Source: Branchiostoma belcheri
Taxonomy: Eukaryota; Chordata; Leptocardii; Amphioxiformes; Branchiostomatidae
Length of the DNA: 64,000 nucleotides
Direction: 5' to 3'
NCBI RefSeq assembly: GCF_001625305.1
Contig: NW_017803268.1
Coordinates: 1,965,334 to 2,029,333 of the forward strand
Below the pieces are notes generated by a model. The model was given only the letters and a program-made list of their open reading frames with translations. It did not search any database and was not told the DNA's origin. The position numbers were made by a program, and so were the translations under genes. This document shows, piece by piece, positions 13,650-30,000 of the stretch (position 1 is its first letter; each line of letters begins with the position of its first letter).

Positions 13650-14433
13650 TGAGAAAGAATTCCTTGATTCTAAAAATGAAGTCACCCATCAGAGGACAGC
13701 AGATAAATATTTTTTGAGACAAGAATTTTCCCCAACAGTCTACAAACGTCACAGTAAGACTTCAGCAACTGAAGTTGAATATTTTCAATATTTTCCCCTA
13801 TCAACATACAATATCTGCTGTCTGCTCTTGACTACTACAATGTGCACAGAGGCAAAATTACTTGTGACATTACGTGATAATGATTTCTTCTTGAGCCCTC
13901 TAATCTCATCGTACTATACTAGACATTTACATAGACTGTCTTGACTTTCCAACAATATAACCTACCTTAGCTTATATATAATTATGCTTCACATTTATCC
14001 ATTGCTAGACAAACTTTGTAAAACACATTGTAGAATACTTTAGTCACTAACAAATGCTGCTACAAGTAAGATGTTTATATTCAATTTTTGGAAGCCGTCA
14101 TATTTCTAGGGGAATCTTAATTTTTCATCAACAACTTGTTCAAATAAAAAATTATATGTAGTAGATGGCAGAAATTTTTAATCACATTGTAGATTACAAT
14201 ATTTTTCAAAGGCTTCCAATCTTTCAAACTCAACAATTCAGCTCTATTATTAAATAACAATCTGTCCACAATACATAATGACCATCCCTATTCTGGTTGG
14301 TATGACCCGACCAACACACATAGAACTTGTCAGAAAAGGACCATTCCAATAAGTAAACAGGGGTGTTGATGAAATATCTCAGTATTGCACAGCTGGAAGA
14401 GACTGTCAGCAGGAACAGATGACTCCTTACTTC

Positions 14434-18698
<4,265 letters not shown>

Positions 18699-19377
18699 CT
18701 TGATGTAGTCTTCTACTCGTCCGTGTACTTAGAGGGTCAAAACAAACGACTACTTTCCCTTAAAATTCACCAAAATGACAGAAAAGGTGATTCCTCCACG
18801 GAGATTTCTAAGATCATGTGATTTTGCGGTCAGCCTCGCGAAGAACTGTGGGTAAAGAATGTACCACTTTTTTAAAGGGGATCTTTTTAACTACGTACTT
18901 TAGTTCGAGTCTAAACGTAAGGCAAGAAAGAAATAAAAAGTACCTATATATTTTCTAGTATTACATATAGTCAATAGTTATACTGAATTTTTAAATGTTT
19001 TGTCTCATAGTCATTAATTTTAATGAATTCAGAAATTATGATTTTCTTATGCCCCTCCAAATAAGTTTTGAACTAGACCATAAATGATTATTGAAACTGA
19101 CACATGTGATGCCCATATGATCCTGTGTTTTTACCTGTACAGGTGAGTAGGATAGACAGGTAAAACTTTAACCAAATCATAGAAACCAACAATCATATCA
19201 GCAACTCATGTAGCCTATTTTTCCAACAGTTTATTCATATGTAGAATATTGAAATTGTCTTGTCTGATTTTGGCAGTGGTAACTTTATGTATCATCAGTG
19301 TTCAACACCCTTTTATAACGTTAAAGCTTGTGCAATTCTTGATGCTCAATGTAGGTGACTTTTCTACCTTCCCGACA
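18699..19377. promoter_or_regulatory. Shared head-to-head promoter region of ATP6V1E1 and METTL22
   Basis: Only 679 bp separate the two divergent start codons. The ATP6V1E1 side is CpG-richer around 18560-18840, and the METTL22 side is AT-rich. No TATA box is clearly placed. A bidirectional promoter is inferred from geometry only. No other feature is seen here. Confidence 0.45.
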
Positions 19378-20532
19378 ATGGCTTCGGACTTGGAGGAAGG
19401 CGCAGTGTTGTCAGACGTCCATATCGATGTCCATCCTTCCAATCAGAAGTCCCACGGTGAGTTCACCCTTACCGTCTTCAACTTTACTGTCCCACAATCT
19501 GACAACAACTCCAGCGATTCTGAAGATGATTCAGATTCTGAAGAAATACGCGAACCAGAGGCAAAGTGTTTAAGAACTGCGGAAGAAACAGTATGTGTGG
19601 ATGAAGATGGCGATTTGGTCTTACAAAGACGTAAAACAAATTGTACAGAAATGGAAGTCCATATCCAGCATGCAATGGCTACTCCACTAGACACAGTAGG
19701 ACTACAAGTTTGGAGAGGGGCACTTCTAATGTGTGACTTTATTCTACACAACCAAGATGTCTTCAAGTCTCACAGTATCTTAGAGCTCGGAGGGGGCGTT
19801 GGTCTTGTGAGCATCGTAGCTGGAGCTGTGGGGGCCTCCAAAGTCTACTGTACTGATATCGGAGACAGGCTTCTAGAACTATGCAGGGAAAACGTCTCAA
19901 GAAATGAGCACTTGTTCCAGCCACTCAGTGCTAGTGACAAGAAAGTGGTTGTTAAGAGGTTAGATTGGTTGGAAGAAGAATTCCAAAAAGTTGATGAAAC
20001 AGAAAAAAGTTGTGTGAAGTCACTGTCAGAGTGGACTAAAGCAGATCTTGAGGATTTAGAAAAAAATGTTGACATCATACTCGCGGCAGATGTTGCATAT
20101 GATAATGAACTAACAGACGGGTTCTTTAAATCGGTGTTTAATCTCATTACTTGTGGACAACCGAAGACACTGTATGTAGCACTTGAGCGCAGGTATAACT
20201 TCACCCTTGAGGACTTAGATGTCACTTGTAAGTCTTACGATCATTTCAGAAAGTGCCTATGTGATCTAGAGGGTGTGTATGAGTGTATAGAAGAGTCAGC
20301 AGACAGTGAGTCAAGTTCTCAGGCAAAAATACAAAGCTCTGAGTGGTCCAAGATTACAGAGAGTCAGAAGGAAGAAATAGGAAGAAAGGAACATAGGGCA
20401 GAACCTATAAGATTTCTGGAGGTGAAATCTGAACAAGTCTCAACAGACTTTCCTCAGTACTCTGACTACACAAGGGTGAAAGAGCTGGAACTCTGGAAAG
20501 TCAGCTCCAAATTTCTCTCCTTAGATTCTTAG
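19378..20532 (+). CDS. METTL22: METTL22-type lysine methyltransferase, intronless
   Basis: One uninterrupted frame encodes 384 residues from the ATG at 19378, which has A at -3 and G at +4. The frame is open upstream, but only an earlier ATG near 19343 and a TTG-initiated extension are available, and neither matches the family. The N-terminus (VLSDVHID) resembles METTL22, followed by an acidic, serine-rich segment (about residues 40-60). The methyltransferase core starts with MATPLDTVGLQVWRGALL (about 100-117) and has the SAM-binding glycine loop LELGGGVGL (135-143), YCTDIG, and the post-I motif AADVAYDNELTDGFF. It ends with ELELWKV, as the family does. METTL22 is a family-16 methyltransferase reported to modify Kin17. 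Human METTL22 has many introns and this copy has none, unlike its neighbours. A polyadenylation signal lies at 20657. Confidence 0.93.
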   Translation: MASDLEEGAVLSDVHIDVHPSNQKSHGEFTLTVFNFTVPQSDNNSSDSEDDSDSEEIREPEAKCLRTAEETVCVDEDGDLVLQRRKTNCTEMEVHIQHAMATPLDTVGLQVWRGALLMCDFILHNQDVFKSHSILELGGGVGLVSIVAGAVGASKVYCTDIGDRLLELCRENVSRNEHLFQPLSASDKKVVVKRLDWLEEEFQKVDETEKSCVKSLSEWTKADLEDLEKNVDIILAADVAYDNELTDGFFKSVFNLITCGQPKTLYVALERRYNFTLEDLDVTCKSYDHFRKCLCDLEGVYECIEESADSESSSQAKIQSSEWSKITESQKEEIGRKEHRAEPIRFLEVKSEQVSTDFPQYSDYTRVKELELWKVSSKFLSLDS

Positions 20533-21078
20533 TTTTTTATTACCTGTCATCAGTAGGACTCTAAAATGATTATAAGCCAACCAATCACTTAGAAGCTAGC
20601 TGCTTTGTCAGTAGCTATTTCCAGCTTGTAATTGCTGCTTTTCCTCTGGACCTGCAAATAAATGAGTTTGACTAATCACTTATGATCTACTTGATTCAAA
20701 GCCTGAAAGAGGAACTGGTACAAACAATGTTCACAATATGAATCTATAACCAAATAGCCAGTGTGCAGGTAAAGAATAGCAGATTATGGAATTTTTGACA
20801 AGACCTTTAGGAGGCGTTACAAGCTAATACTGTATCTCTTCTCATCTGTTTTGCAGGTCTGGGGGGAACTGCAACTGTTGAAATTCAACATAAAAATCTG
20901 CAGTCCAGATAGACTTTTTGAACACCTGTTGAGATCATAACATAACTCAACTTCTTTGAATGCAAACAGAAAGTTCCAACATAGTCAAACAACTTGCAAG
21001 GGAAGTTAAAGCAACGTTCAAGTTTTTCTAATGTGCAAAAGGGATTGCTGCCCTCTCCTGAACTAATACAAAAATAAT
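20533..21078. other. Intergenic stretch between METTL22 and the coiled-coil gene
   Basis: It holds the METTL22 3' end and probably the promoter or 5' UTR of the next gene. A possible acceptor (ttttgcag) at 20857 would start a 5' UTR exon leading into the ATG at 21079. No coding sequence is seen. Confidence 0.45.
20657..20662 (+). promoter_or_regulatory. Polyadenylation signal for METTL22
   Basis: AATAAA lies 125 bases past the METTL22 stop. It is a reasonable position for a short 3' UTR, about 400 bases before the next gene's ATG. Confidence 0.5.
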
Positions 21079-24000
21079 ATGGAGGATTACATCAAAGAAA
21101 GAGAAGACAGAGAAGTCATTTGGTCCCTGTTGTCAAGGGAAGTAGAGACGCTAAACCAATTGAAGCTTTGTGAAAAGTTTGAAGTGCTATTTTATGAACG
21201 ACAGGGAAAGAGGTTAGAAACAGATCAGGACACAAATTACAACAATGCTGAGCCTTGTTATCCAACCTTAGAAAAGAAAGATGGTTTTCAAGAAGTGGAA
21301 GACAAAAGAGTTTTGCACCTTGCACTGTCAGAGGATGCAGAAAGGTTGAGGCAGTTGAAGTTCAATGAACAATGTGAAGCACAATATCATGAAAGACAAG
21401 TAGTCAACATTTCTAGCAATGTACATGTAAACCAGGATGGTTTTGACAAAGATCCTGACAACAAAATAGGAAATATCAACATAGGGAATGTAGAAGAAGA
21501 AAGAACTGAACATGATACAGAACTTGAGAAACTAGTTAAGATGGAAGAGGAAGGCAAAGAAGAAGAAGAGGAGGAGCAGATAAATTGTTACCCAGAAGAT
21601 GAGAAGGAAGGAACTGAAATAGATGATGATGACCAAGATGGCTGCAATGCAAAGCAACCACCTGTTACAGAATTCGAAGTGCATTCTTGGATAGGTACAG
21701 ATTCTCCAATAGAAATGAAGAAAGTTGTTTTGGAGGAGCAAAATAAAGAGGAAGAAAGAAGTTTCCAGTCAGTTGCTATCCAGACAGAAAATAGTAGTAG
21801 TACTTCTGATAATGAAAATCTGAGAAAGGATACCAGAGAGAGTGAAACACAGACTGACCCACCAGACATAACTTCAAGTGACAAGGACCTGACAAAAGTA
21901 GCAGCAAGTTTGGGTACAGATTCAGAGCTGCTGAAAACGATGAGGGAGGAAAGAAGCAAAAGGCTGGTGATGGAGCAGATGGTGAAGATTGTTGAATCTG
22001 AGGCCAACGAACAGAGATACCAGCTTCTGGCTGAGAAGAACAGAGCAGACAAGCTAGAGATGGACTTGATTGACACCAAGGTATGAAAGAAGATTTTTTT
22101 TTTTTCCTTTCAGAATTTGTAACTGTTATATGTCAGTTTTCTCAGCAAAAAAACAAAGTTTTTACATATTATTAAAATGTATTTTAACAGAGTTGGCCAT
22201 TCTGTTTGTAGAAGTTACAGCAACATGATAAAGTTTGAGTCAATTAAAGGTGCCCTAAGCGATATCAGGGCATTAAAATAGGAAATATTTAGAACAAGAC
22301 AATCTGTATGGTATTGACACATACCACCAAGTATCAGCACATTTGCATCATTATTTCATACGTTTGGCGTTTGAAACAGCACAGAAACTAGCCCAGAGAC
22401 AAGTTGCTTGATTTATCGGGGCCTCCATTTAATCGGCCCCAAAATCCACCAAGTAACCGTTTCCCGTCGACAATTTTCGGGAACTTCCGCGAAAAATGGA
22501 ACGCGCTGCCTTGGTTCCATGGATCGAACGCAAGAGTTCGAAACCGATTGACTTCAAATTTGACGATTTTTGAATGGTCAGAACCTTGTATTCAATTCCT
22601 CTTTTTGTATATACTTGAATGTTATCATATCACTTATTATATCGCATGTGGTAGCCACATTCATACAGTTTCTCATACCAAGAAACGAATTTTATGACAT
22701 TACGCGAAATGTATCAATATGTAGCGGAAACTCAGGATGACCTGCAGTTCGACTGATTCAGCGCGTTCGTGGTTAACCACGTGACTCGTCCTCGGCTCTG
22801 GTCGGAAGAAGTCGGAAGTGTTCGCGAGCGCTCGGAAATTTCAAAAATGGCCGACACCACTGCCGGTGGCGGGAGGCACGTAGTTTTTCACGGCGTTCGT
22901 ACGGCAAAGCGGCGTCGAATTTTTGCTCCATGACTATCGGTATGGGATAGGATAGGGTTGATTCAACATACTGCGTGAAAATGTGACAAAAAGACAGACT
23001 TTTGAAATTGAATGCTCCCAGCCTACTATCGGCCAGATATCGCTTAGGGCACCTTTAAGGTATTGTTCTTCAGACTTCTACTAGTAAATAAAATTTATTG
23101 CATTGTTTATTTCAGGCTGAGTTGTCACACACCACTAGTCTGGCTGTGGAGTACAAAACCAGAGTTTTCGACCTGGAGGACAGTCTACAAGGAGCTAGGA
23201 AAATGGTGAGGTGGTTAATATTTTACTGCACACAAAAGGGCAACCATGTTTAGTTCTTAGCTACTTAGGTATCTTTTTGTATATGTGTTTACCTCAGGCA
23301 CTGATGATTTGTCAAGTGCATGCTGAAGCCTGTAGAATTGTATTCTGGTCACACTCACAAGGTTTGCAGTATACAAGAAGGTGCCAAAGAACTTGGCTCA
23401 TACATTAGTAAAGTTCAAGTCTCTTGGAGGGTCAGATCAGAACTTTCAGTTACTGTGCTTAGGAATTGACTAAGGGCTGATTCAAGGGTAATTTTGTAGC
23501 TTTTGAGCATTTGACAGATGGTAACAATGTATGACGTAATTTGCACCACTGTAAGATTTTGAATGTATTCAATCTCGATCATTCTTTCATTCTTTCTTTT
23601 TTTCAGATCACGAATTTAGAAGAAAAGCTGACTGGAACTGAGTATTTCAAAGGGTATGTAAGATTTAGGAAACTGCTAGAAAACTGCAAATGTCGTACAG
23701 TTGAATTTCAATAATTGTATATGTTTTTTCTCTTTGTCTACTTAAAATTGTGTTTTTAGTCTATCATGTATGGCACATTCATGTTTTTCCATTTAGTGGA
23801 GTGGACTATATGTTGGAAAATAAGTTGGCACAGACCAGGACCACAGAGGCAGAGAAAAAATTGCATGGTGAGTTTTACAACCAAGTATTTCAATTTACTA
23901 ATTGAGTCATGGATATTATGTTACACAGTGTTACAGATTAACAGATTGCTTTTTGAAAGATATCTGATTTATTTCTTTACTTTTTGTAAGTTGACTCACG

Positions 24001-27000
24001 GTGTAAAAGAAGTAACATGACCTTAACTTTTAAGGAACTTTCTATTTTTCAGGTGTGCAAGAAGAACTTCTTCAAGCAAGGAATGAAATCAATCGACTCC
24101 TGGAGAAACTGTCAGAAGTCAACAGAGAAAAGTAAGCAATCTTTCTAACATTTGTGAGAAAGTTAAAAAAAACAGTACCCTTTACAAATAATGACAATAG
24201 TGGAAAAATTGTCTTTGTTCTGCTTTTAATTTTCAGCATTTGAGCATTGGGTCACCAACCAGGGTCATCATTGTTTAGCAACATAATGTCAATTGCCCTT
24301 TTCCATATTGGCCTTAAAGGCTTTGTTATACATGTACATGTAAGTTACAAAAAAGACTTTTAAGTTCCTGTATTGTAGAGAAGACCTTTCGTGTTGCTAA
24401 GATACCTGAAACTTAAATATTGCAAAAACAAACAAACATGACCTGTTTGGTCACTTCCTCACAAAATCTATAAGCTAAAACATATTTATTCTGATAACAA
24501 ACTTTATGCTGTGTTACCTGTCATATAATGTATGACATTTTTATGTTAATATCAGAATCTGATTTTTGGGACTCCAATGTAGGTCAGAAATGGTGTCCAG
24601 TACAGTACACCTGGAGTTACTGAGGATAGCAGATGAAAGAGCAGCACAGGCCGAGAAAAAAACCATGGAGCTTGAGAAACAGGTACATATTTGGCTTTCT
24701 GGTGTTAGTTACATCAAGGAGCTCCTTGGTTACATTTTTTCCTATTTCAAACACAATAACAATAATACTTAACAGTTTTTACAGCAAAATCATGAAAAAA
24801 CTGTCTATGTCTATAATTCTATGTACTTTATTGATGATTGTAGATGTATAATGTTACAATAGACTACAGGTAATCAAATTTGTACCTTAAGTTCTTTAAA
24901 GGTGACACTGTTACCTTTTTGCCAGCTGCATGACACAAAGAAAACTCCACAACAGACTGGGAGAAATGTCGGTGACCGTAGCCCTGTCCAGTCCCCTGTA
25001 AAAGTAAGATAAACACATTTTTACTTTTCATTCTCTTCTTTAATATGTAAGAATTGCATACAAAATGTTTTTTTTTTCTATTCCTTTTACTGTGCCATAG
25101 TCTACAAATTAATTACAGTCTGTTTAACATAATCTATCAGAGATCACTGGACTAGAAAGCCTGCCATATATAGGCAAAGACCTTTTAAGTGTACCCATTG
25201 TGACTTAAACCGTGCCTGAGGTGTTCTTATGAGTATCTGTGTCACCTTTCCTGGATGTCAACCAGACAATTGGACAAGGGTCGGCCCACTGGTAAAGTTC
25301 GGGGGGGGGGTCAATTTTATTTCAAAGTAAAAAAGTGGGTACTCAAGCCAGAATACCTTCAACTTAACGTTTGGTAAGATGGAAATGAAAACAAAAGATG
25401 GTGTAAAAATTTTCATGAAGGCTCACTGATCTTTCAATTGGAATGTTTCAAATTGTTTAGCCAAGGACGTTGTCTTTATCTATGGGTGATCTTTTTCCTA
25501 TGAGGTCACTTCCTCAAAACAACAAGTGAGAGTATCAGTTCCTTTACTTTTTTATCAGTCACTGCTCAGATTTCATTTTTACATGTAGGAATCATTCAGA
25601 GAAGAGGCCATTCTACAGCTTGGGTTGAAAAATAACTCACTATATTTTGTGATATCGCAACTTTCTTTGTTTTGTTTTGTTGACAAAGTTGTCAGAGATA
25701 GTGCCAAGGCCCTCCAGGGCACATACCGTCAGCGGCCTAATGAGCATCCCAGAACTGCCGGATTTTTCCACCACAAAACCAGACATCACCAAAGTGTTGC
25801 CCTCTCTGCCACACACCACAGCAAAACAGGTCACCCCTCTACTAGGTAGGTAGAAATTCCATGTTGTTGGATTAATTTACATCACTGTGCACCTAGAATG
25901 CTTCTTTTGTAAGTTGTAAATCATAACCTGTTATCAGGATTTTGCTCTCTGACATTCAGAAACGAAACATAGCTTTCAACACATTCAAAACAAAACAGGT
26001 CAGTTTTTTGGCTGAATTTCCATAATTCCAATGCTTTCTAGATTCATTAAAATTTAGTTAAACATTCTCACGTTCTAAATAGAAGGCATCAGAAGTCTTT
26101 AAAGAATTTTCACTTTTTGAATACAAACTGTAGAAAAATTTGTTCATGTAGTAACTCGAGTCATACATTTCTTTCTATAAGCGTATAGTATTACATACAT
26201 TTATGATATCCTTTTTCCCTTTATTGTTTCACATGAGATGACATTTCAGGCTCACTTGACTTCCCCCAAAAGACCTTCTGTCAAACAAATATGAATAGTA
26301 ACAAATAAATGTCATGACATGTTATATCAACACACTTGTAAACATAACAGGGAACATTGAAGTAAAGTAAATACTCTTTGTGAATCACTGTAACTAAAAA
26401 CAGTCCAGACACCCTGGTCTCACGTCTGGTTGGTGTGTTTCTCCCAGCCAATGAAAACAGTGACTCAGAGGGCTGGTCATCAGAAGAGGAAACTCCCAAG
26501 CCAGTCCCAGCGAGGGACAGTCCAAAATCCACAGCCAAAGGGCCGCTGCATACAAGAATCGGGGTCAAACTTCCTGTTCCCGCATTTCTACAACAGACCA
26601 GAGAAGGTGCAAGGATACCAGGGAGCACTATCAGAGCAACTGAAAAAGAAAGGTAAGTTATATGCTCCCTACCATAAGTTCATATTCAAGGTTTTGTTCA
26701 TCATATTTTGTAAAGACTAGCTGGGAATGTCCAAATATTTATGTTTCTGAAATGGAATAGTGCCTGGTTCTATTTCTGGGTTCTTTGACATTCTATGCTT
26801 CTTTAGAACATAGAAGCTTATTCTATAGAACTGTTTGTTCTACACTGAAGGATCCATGTGTTCTATCAACTGTTTTCAAAGTTCCTGTGATGACTTATGG
26901 ATGCGATAAGTGCACTCGCGCTACTAGTTGCTCTTCTTTGCTTGATAGTAGCTTCAATTCTTTATAAGAAAATGTAAGTACATGTACTTTTGTTTGTAAG

Positions 27001-30000
27001 AACTGTTTGCGTATGCTTGTAAGTGCTTTTGTATAGTGTTTCTGTAGCGTTAAGACATATTTTCTTTATATTTTTTTTACCCAAACTCTTTATGGCGCAA
27101 AGAGTTGGGGTATTCAAAAATTTGTCATAATAGACATTATTCCTATCTACCAGGTTTGTTTAAGTGAGCATGTGAATATGTTGATTAATATTACTTGTGG
27201 CAGAGAAATTATTGATAGCTGATAGATATAATAAATGTTATGAAAATTTAAAATGATACTTTTCTTTATTTGCTAACTGTAGTAATTGCAAATTTTAGCC
27301 ACCTGGACTCTATGGTGAGATAAAAAAAAGGAACACAAATGCTTTTAGACTAGGCACATAAATTATGCTAATGATGTACTTTACACTGCAACAGGCTTGG
27401 AAGCAGTGTTAAACCATGGAGTTCATGGTTAAACTAAGAGCTCACTTTTCTAAGTCATTTCTTTCTTCTTATCAGAAGCAAAGGGGTACTTGTTCTTTAT
27501 TGACACTACTGGTTACCTAATTGAGTAATTCTCTGCTTATTCCTATTTTTGAACTTGCCTCAATATTTACTAACAAAAGGAAAGCATGTTTGTAAAAAAA
27601 AATTAGCAACTGTGGTTGTGAATGGATATGCTTATAAGAGAAACTTTATTTGCAAAATCATGCCCGAAGGCTAATTGCTTTTACAATCAAGTATAATACT
27701 CATTGCAAGAGTAGCTTATAAGAGATAGTGTGTAGTATGTGTTTTTGTAGGTGTAATGTTGATACATATCTTTGTATTTTTTAAACCCCAACTGACACAG
27801 TTGGGGTGTCCAAAAATTATTTTTTCATGAATATCCATTTTGTAAAGATAGTGGCCAATGTGTTATGGACGTCAATGTGCTATTATTGGTTGTACTTGTG
27901 GTGTAGAAATTTTCATAGTAGAAAAATATACAGATAACATGAAAATTTGACATGATGCAAGCTATGTTGTAGTTGCTAAATATGATATTTACACATTTTA
28001 GCCCACATAAATGTGGTTCATGGTGTGATACAAAAAAAAATAGACTTGTAGGAAAGGCACATAAATTATGTTAATGAGATAACTTGTATGGTGACTAACT
28101 TGGATCTGGTAGTGGTAGTCTTGTAGATGCAAATCCTTTTCTCAACATCACTGACTTAATTTTTTTACCTCACTCTGTCAAAGTATGGTTATGGTAGCCT
28201 GATGTGTGAGTGTGTAGTACCCATCCATATTTAAGGTCTGATGTTCCGCTCTTCTGTTGAGTTGCTTGTAAGTGCTTGTGTATAGTGTTTGTATGTGTAG
28301 TTGGGGACATATTTTCTTTACATTTTTTTTTACCCCATTAACTCTTAATGGCGCTAAGAGTTGGGGTATCCAAAAATTGGTCTTAATAGACCTAATTCCA
28401 ATCACCTTGTTCAAGTCTCAAGTGAGGAACTGAATATGTTTTGATTGATATTACTTGTGGCAGAGAAATTATTGGTAGCAGGTGTTATGAAAATATAAGA
28501 TGATACTATTCTTCATTTGCTAACCGTAGTAATGCTACCAGTAATTGCGAATTTTAGCCACCTGCACTTTATATGGTGTGATAAAAAAAAAGGATTACAA
28601 AGACTTTTTAGACCAGGGACATAAATTATGCTAATGAGGTACTTTGCACTGCAACAGGCTTGGAAGCAGTGTTAGATTACTTGTATGGTGACTGACTTGG
28701 ATAATGTCCTTGATATAAGTAACATCCTTGTTTGCACACAGTGGTAGATACAAATTCTTTTCTCTACAACACTGACTTAATTTTTTTACCTCACTATGTC
28801 AAAGTATGTGTGAGTGAGTGTGTAGTACTCATCCATATTTTAGGTCTGAAGTTCCGCTCTTCTGTTGAGTTGCTTGTAAGTGCTTGTGTATAGTGTTTGT
28901 ATGTGTAGCGTTCAGACATATTTTCTTTACATTTTTTTTACCCCATTAACTCTTAAAGGCACTCTATGTAGTTTTTTGACAATACAAAAAGTATATTTTT
29001 CATTCTTTTCTTTACATAGTACATTAACTTAACCCTTTAGTATTCCAAAATCATACTCCTCAACAAAAAAATACAACATCCTTGCTCCATAGAAGCTTAG
29101 AAAACTGTGAATGATCTTCTATACAACCTCTGGCCAAACCGCACATATGGTACATTGTATTGTCCACTGCTAGTGGTTTGACCTACATCCCAGTGGGGTG
29201 TCAGTTGATAGCTTACCAGTTTCTGAAATACCTAATCGTTTACCAGATTTTTATCTCTTTTGAAGGGATAATGACCACAGTTTATTCATGCCCAACAAAA
29301 TACTCCAAGTTGATAATTATATTCCACCAGACCTCATGTGAAAGATATGAGTGTTTTTCTAAGGAGGCTATATCTTGTCACATGTGCCCCTGTCAATCAA
29401 GCCTGGCAAGCCGGGTCAATTAGCCACCCTAGGGGGCAACCCCTGTATGTTGTTGTTGTTGTCCTCAGAGCAAACCGGTGGCACCGGGTACCCAAGAAGG
29501 ACTGTTTGAACGGATACGTAAGAAATGTGAAATAATGACACAAATGTGTTGAAAAGTGATAGTAACTGTTAATAACACTGAAATTTAGTATAATTAGAAT
29601 ATTCCAAATTTTTGCGCAAAAAACTACATAGAGTGCCTTTAATAGCGCAAAGAGTTGGGGTATCCAAAAATTGGTCTTAATAGACCTTATTCCAAATACA
29701 CTGTTAATAGGCTCAAATGAGGATCTCAATGTGTTTTGATTGATATTACTTGTGGCAGAGAAATTATTAATAGCAGATGTTATGAAAATTTAAGATGATA
29801 CTATTCTTCATTTGCTAACTGTAGTAATGCTACCAGTAATTGCAAATTTTAGCCACCTGCACTCCATGGTGTGATAAAAAAAAAAGGATTACAAAGACTT
29901 TTTAGACCAGGCACATAAATTATGCTAATGAAGTACTTAACACTGCAACAGGCTTGGATACAGCAAGGCTCTTTGGATACCCACTTTTCAAAGTCATTTC

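Noticed and set aside
19249..19377. N-terminal extension of METTL22 with a hydrophobic stretch resembling a signal peptide
   Set aside because: The upstream frame begins at a TTG; the ATG at 19378 has a better context and matches the family N-terminus.
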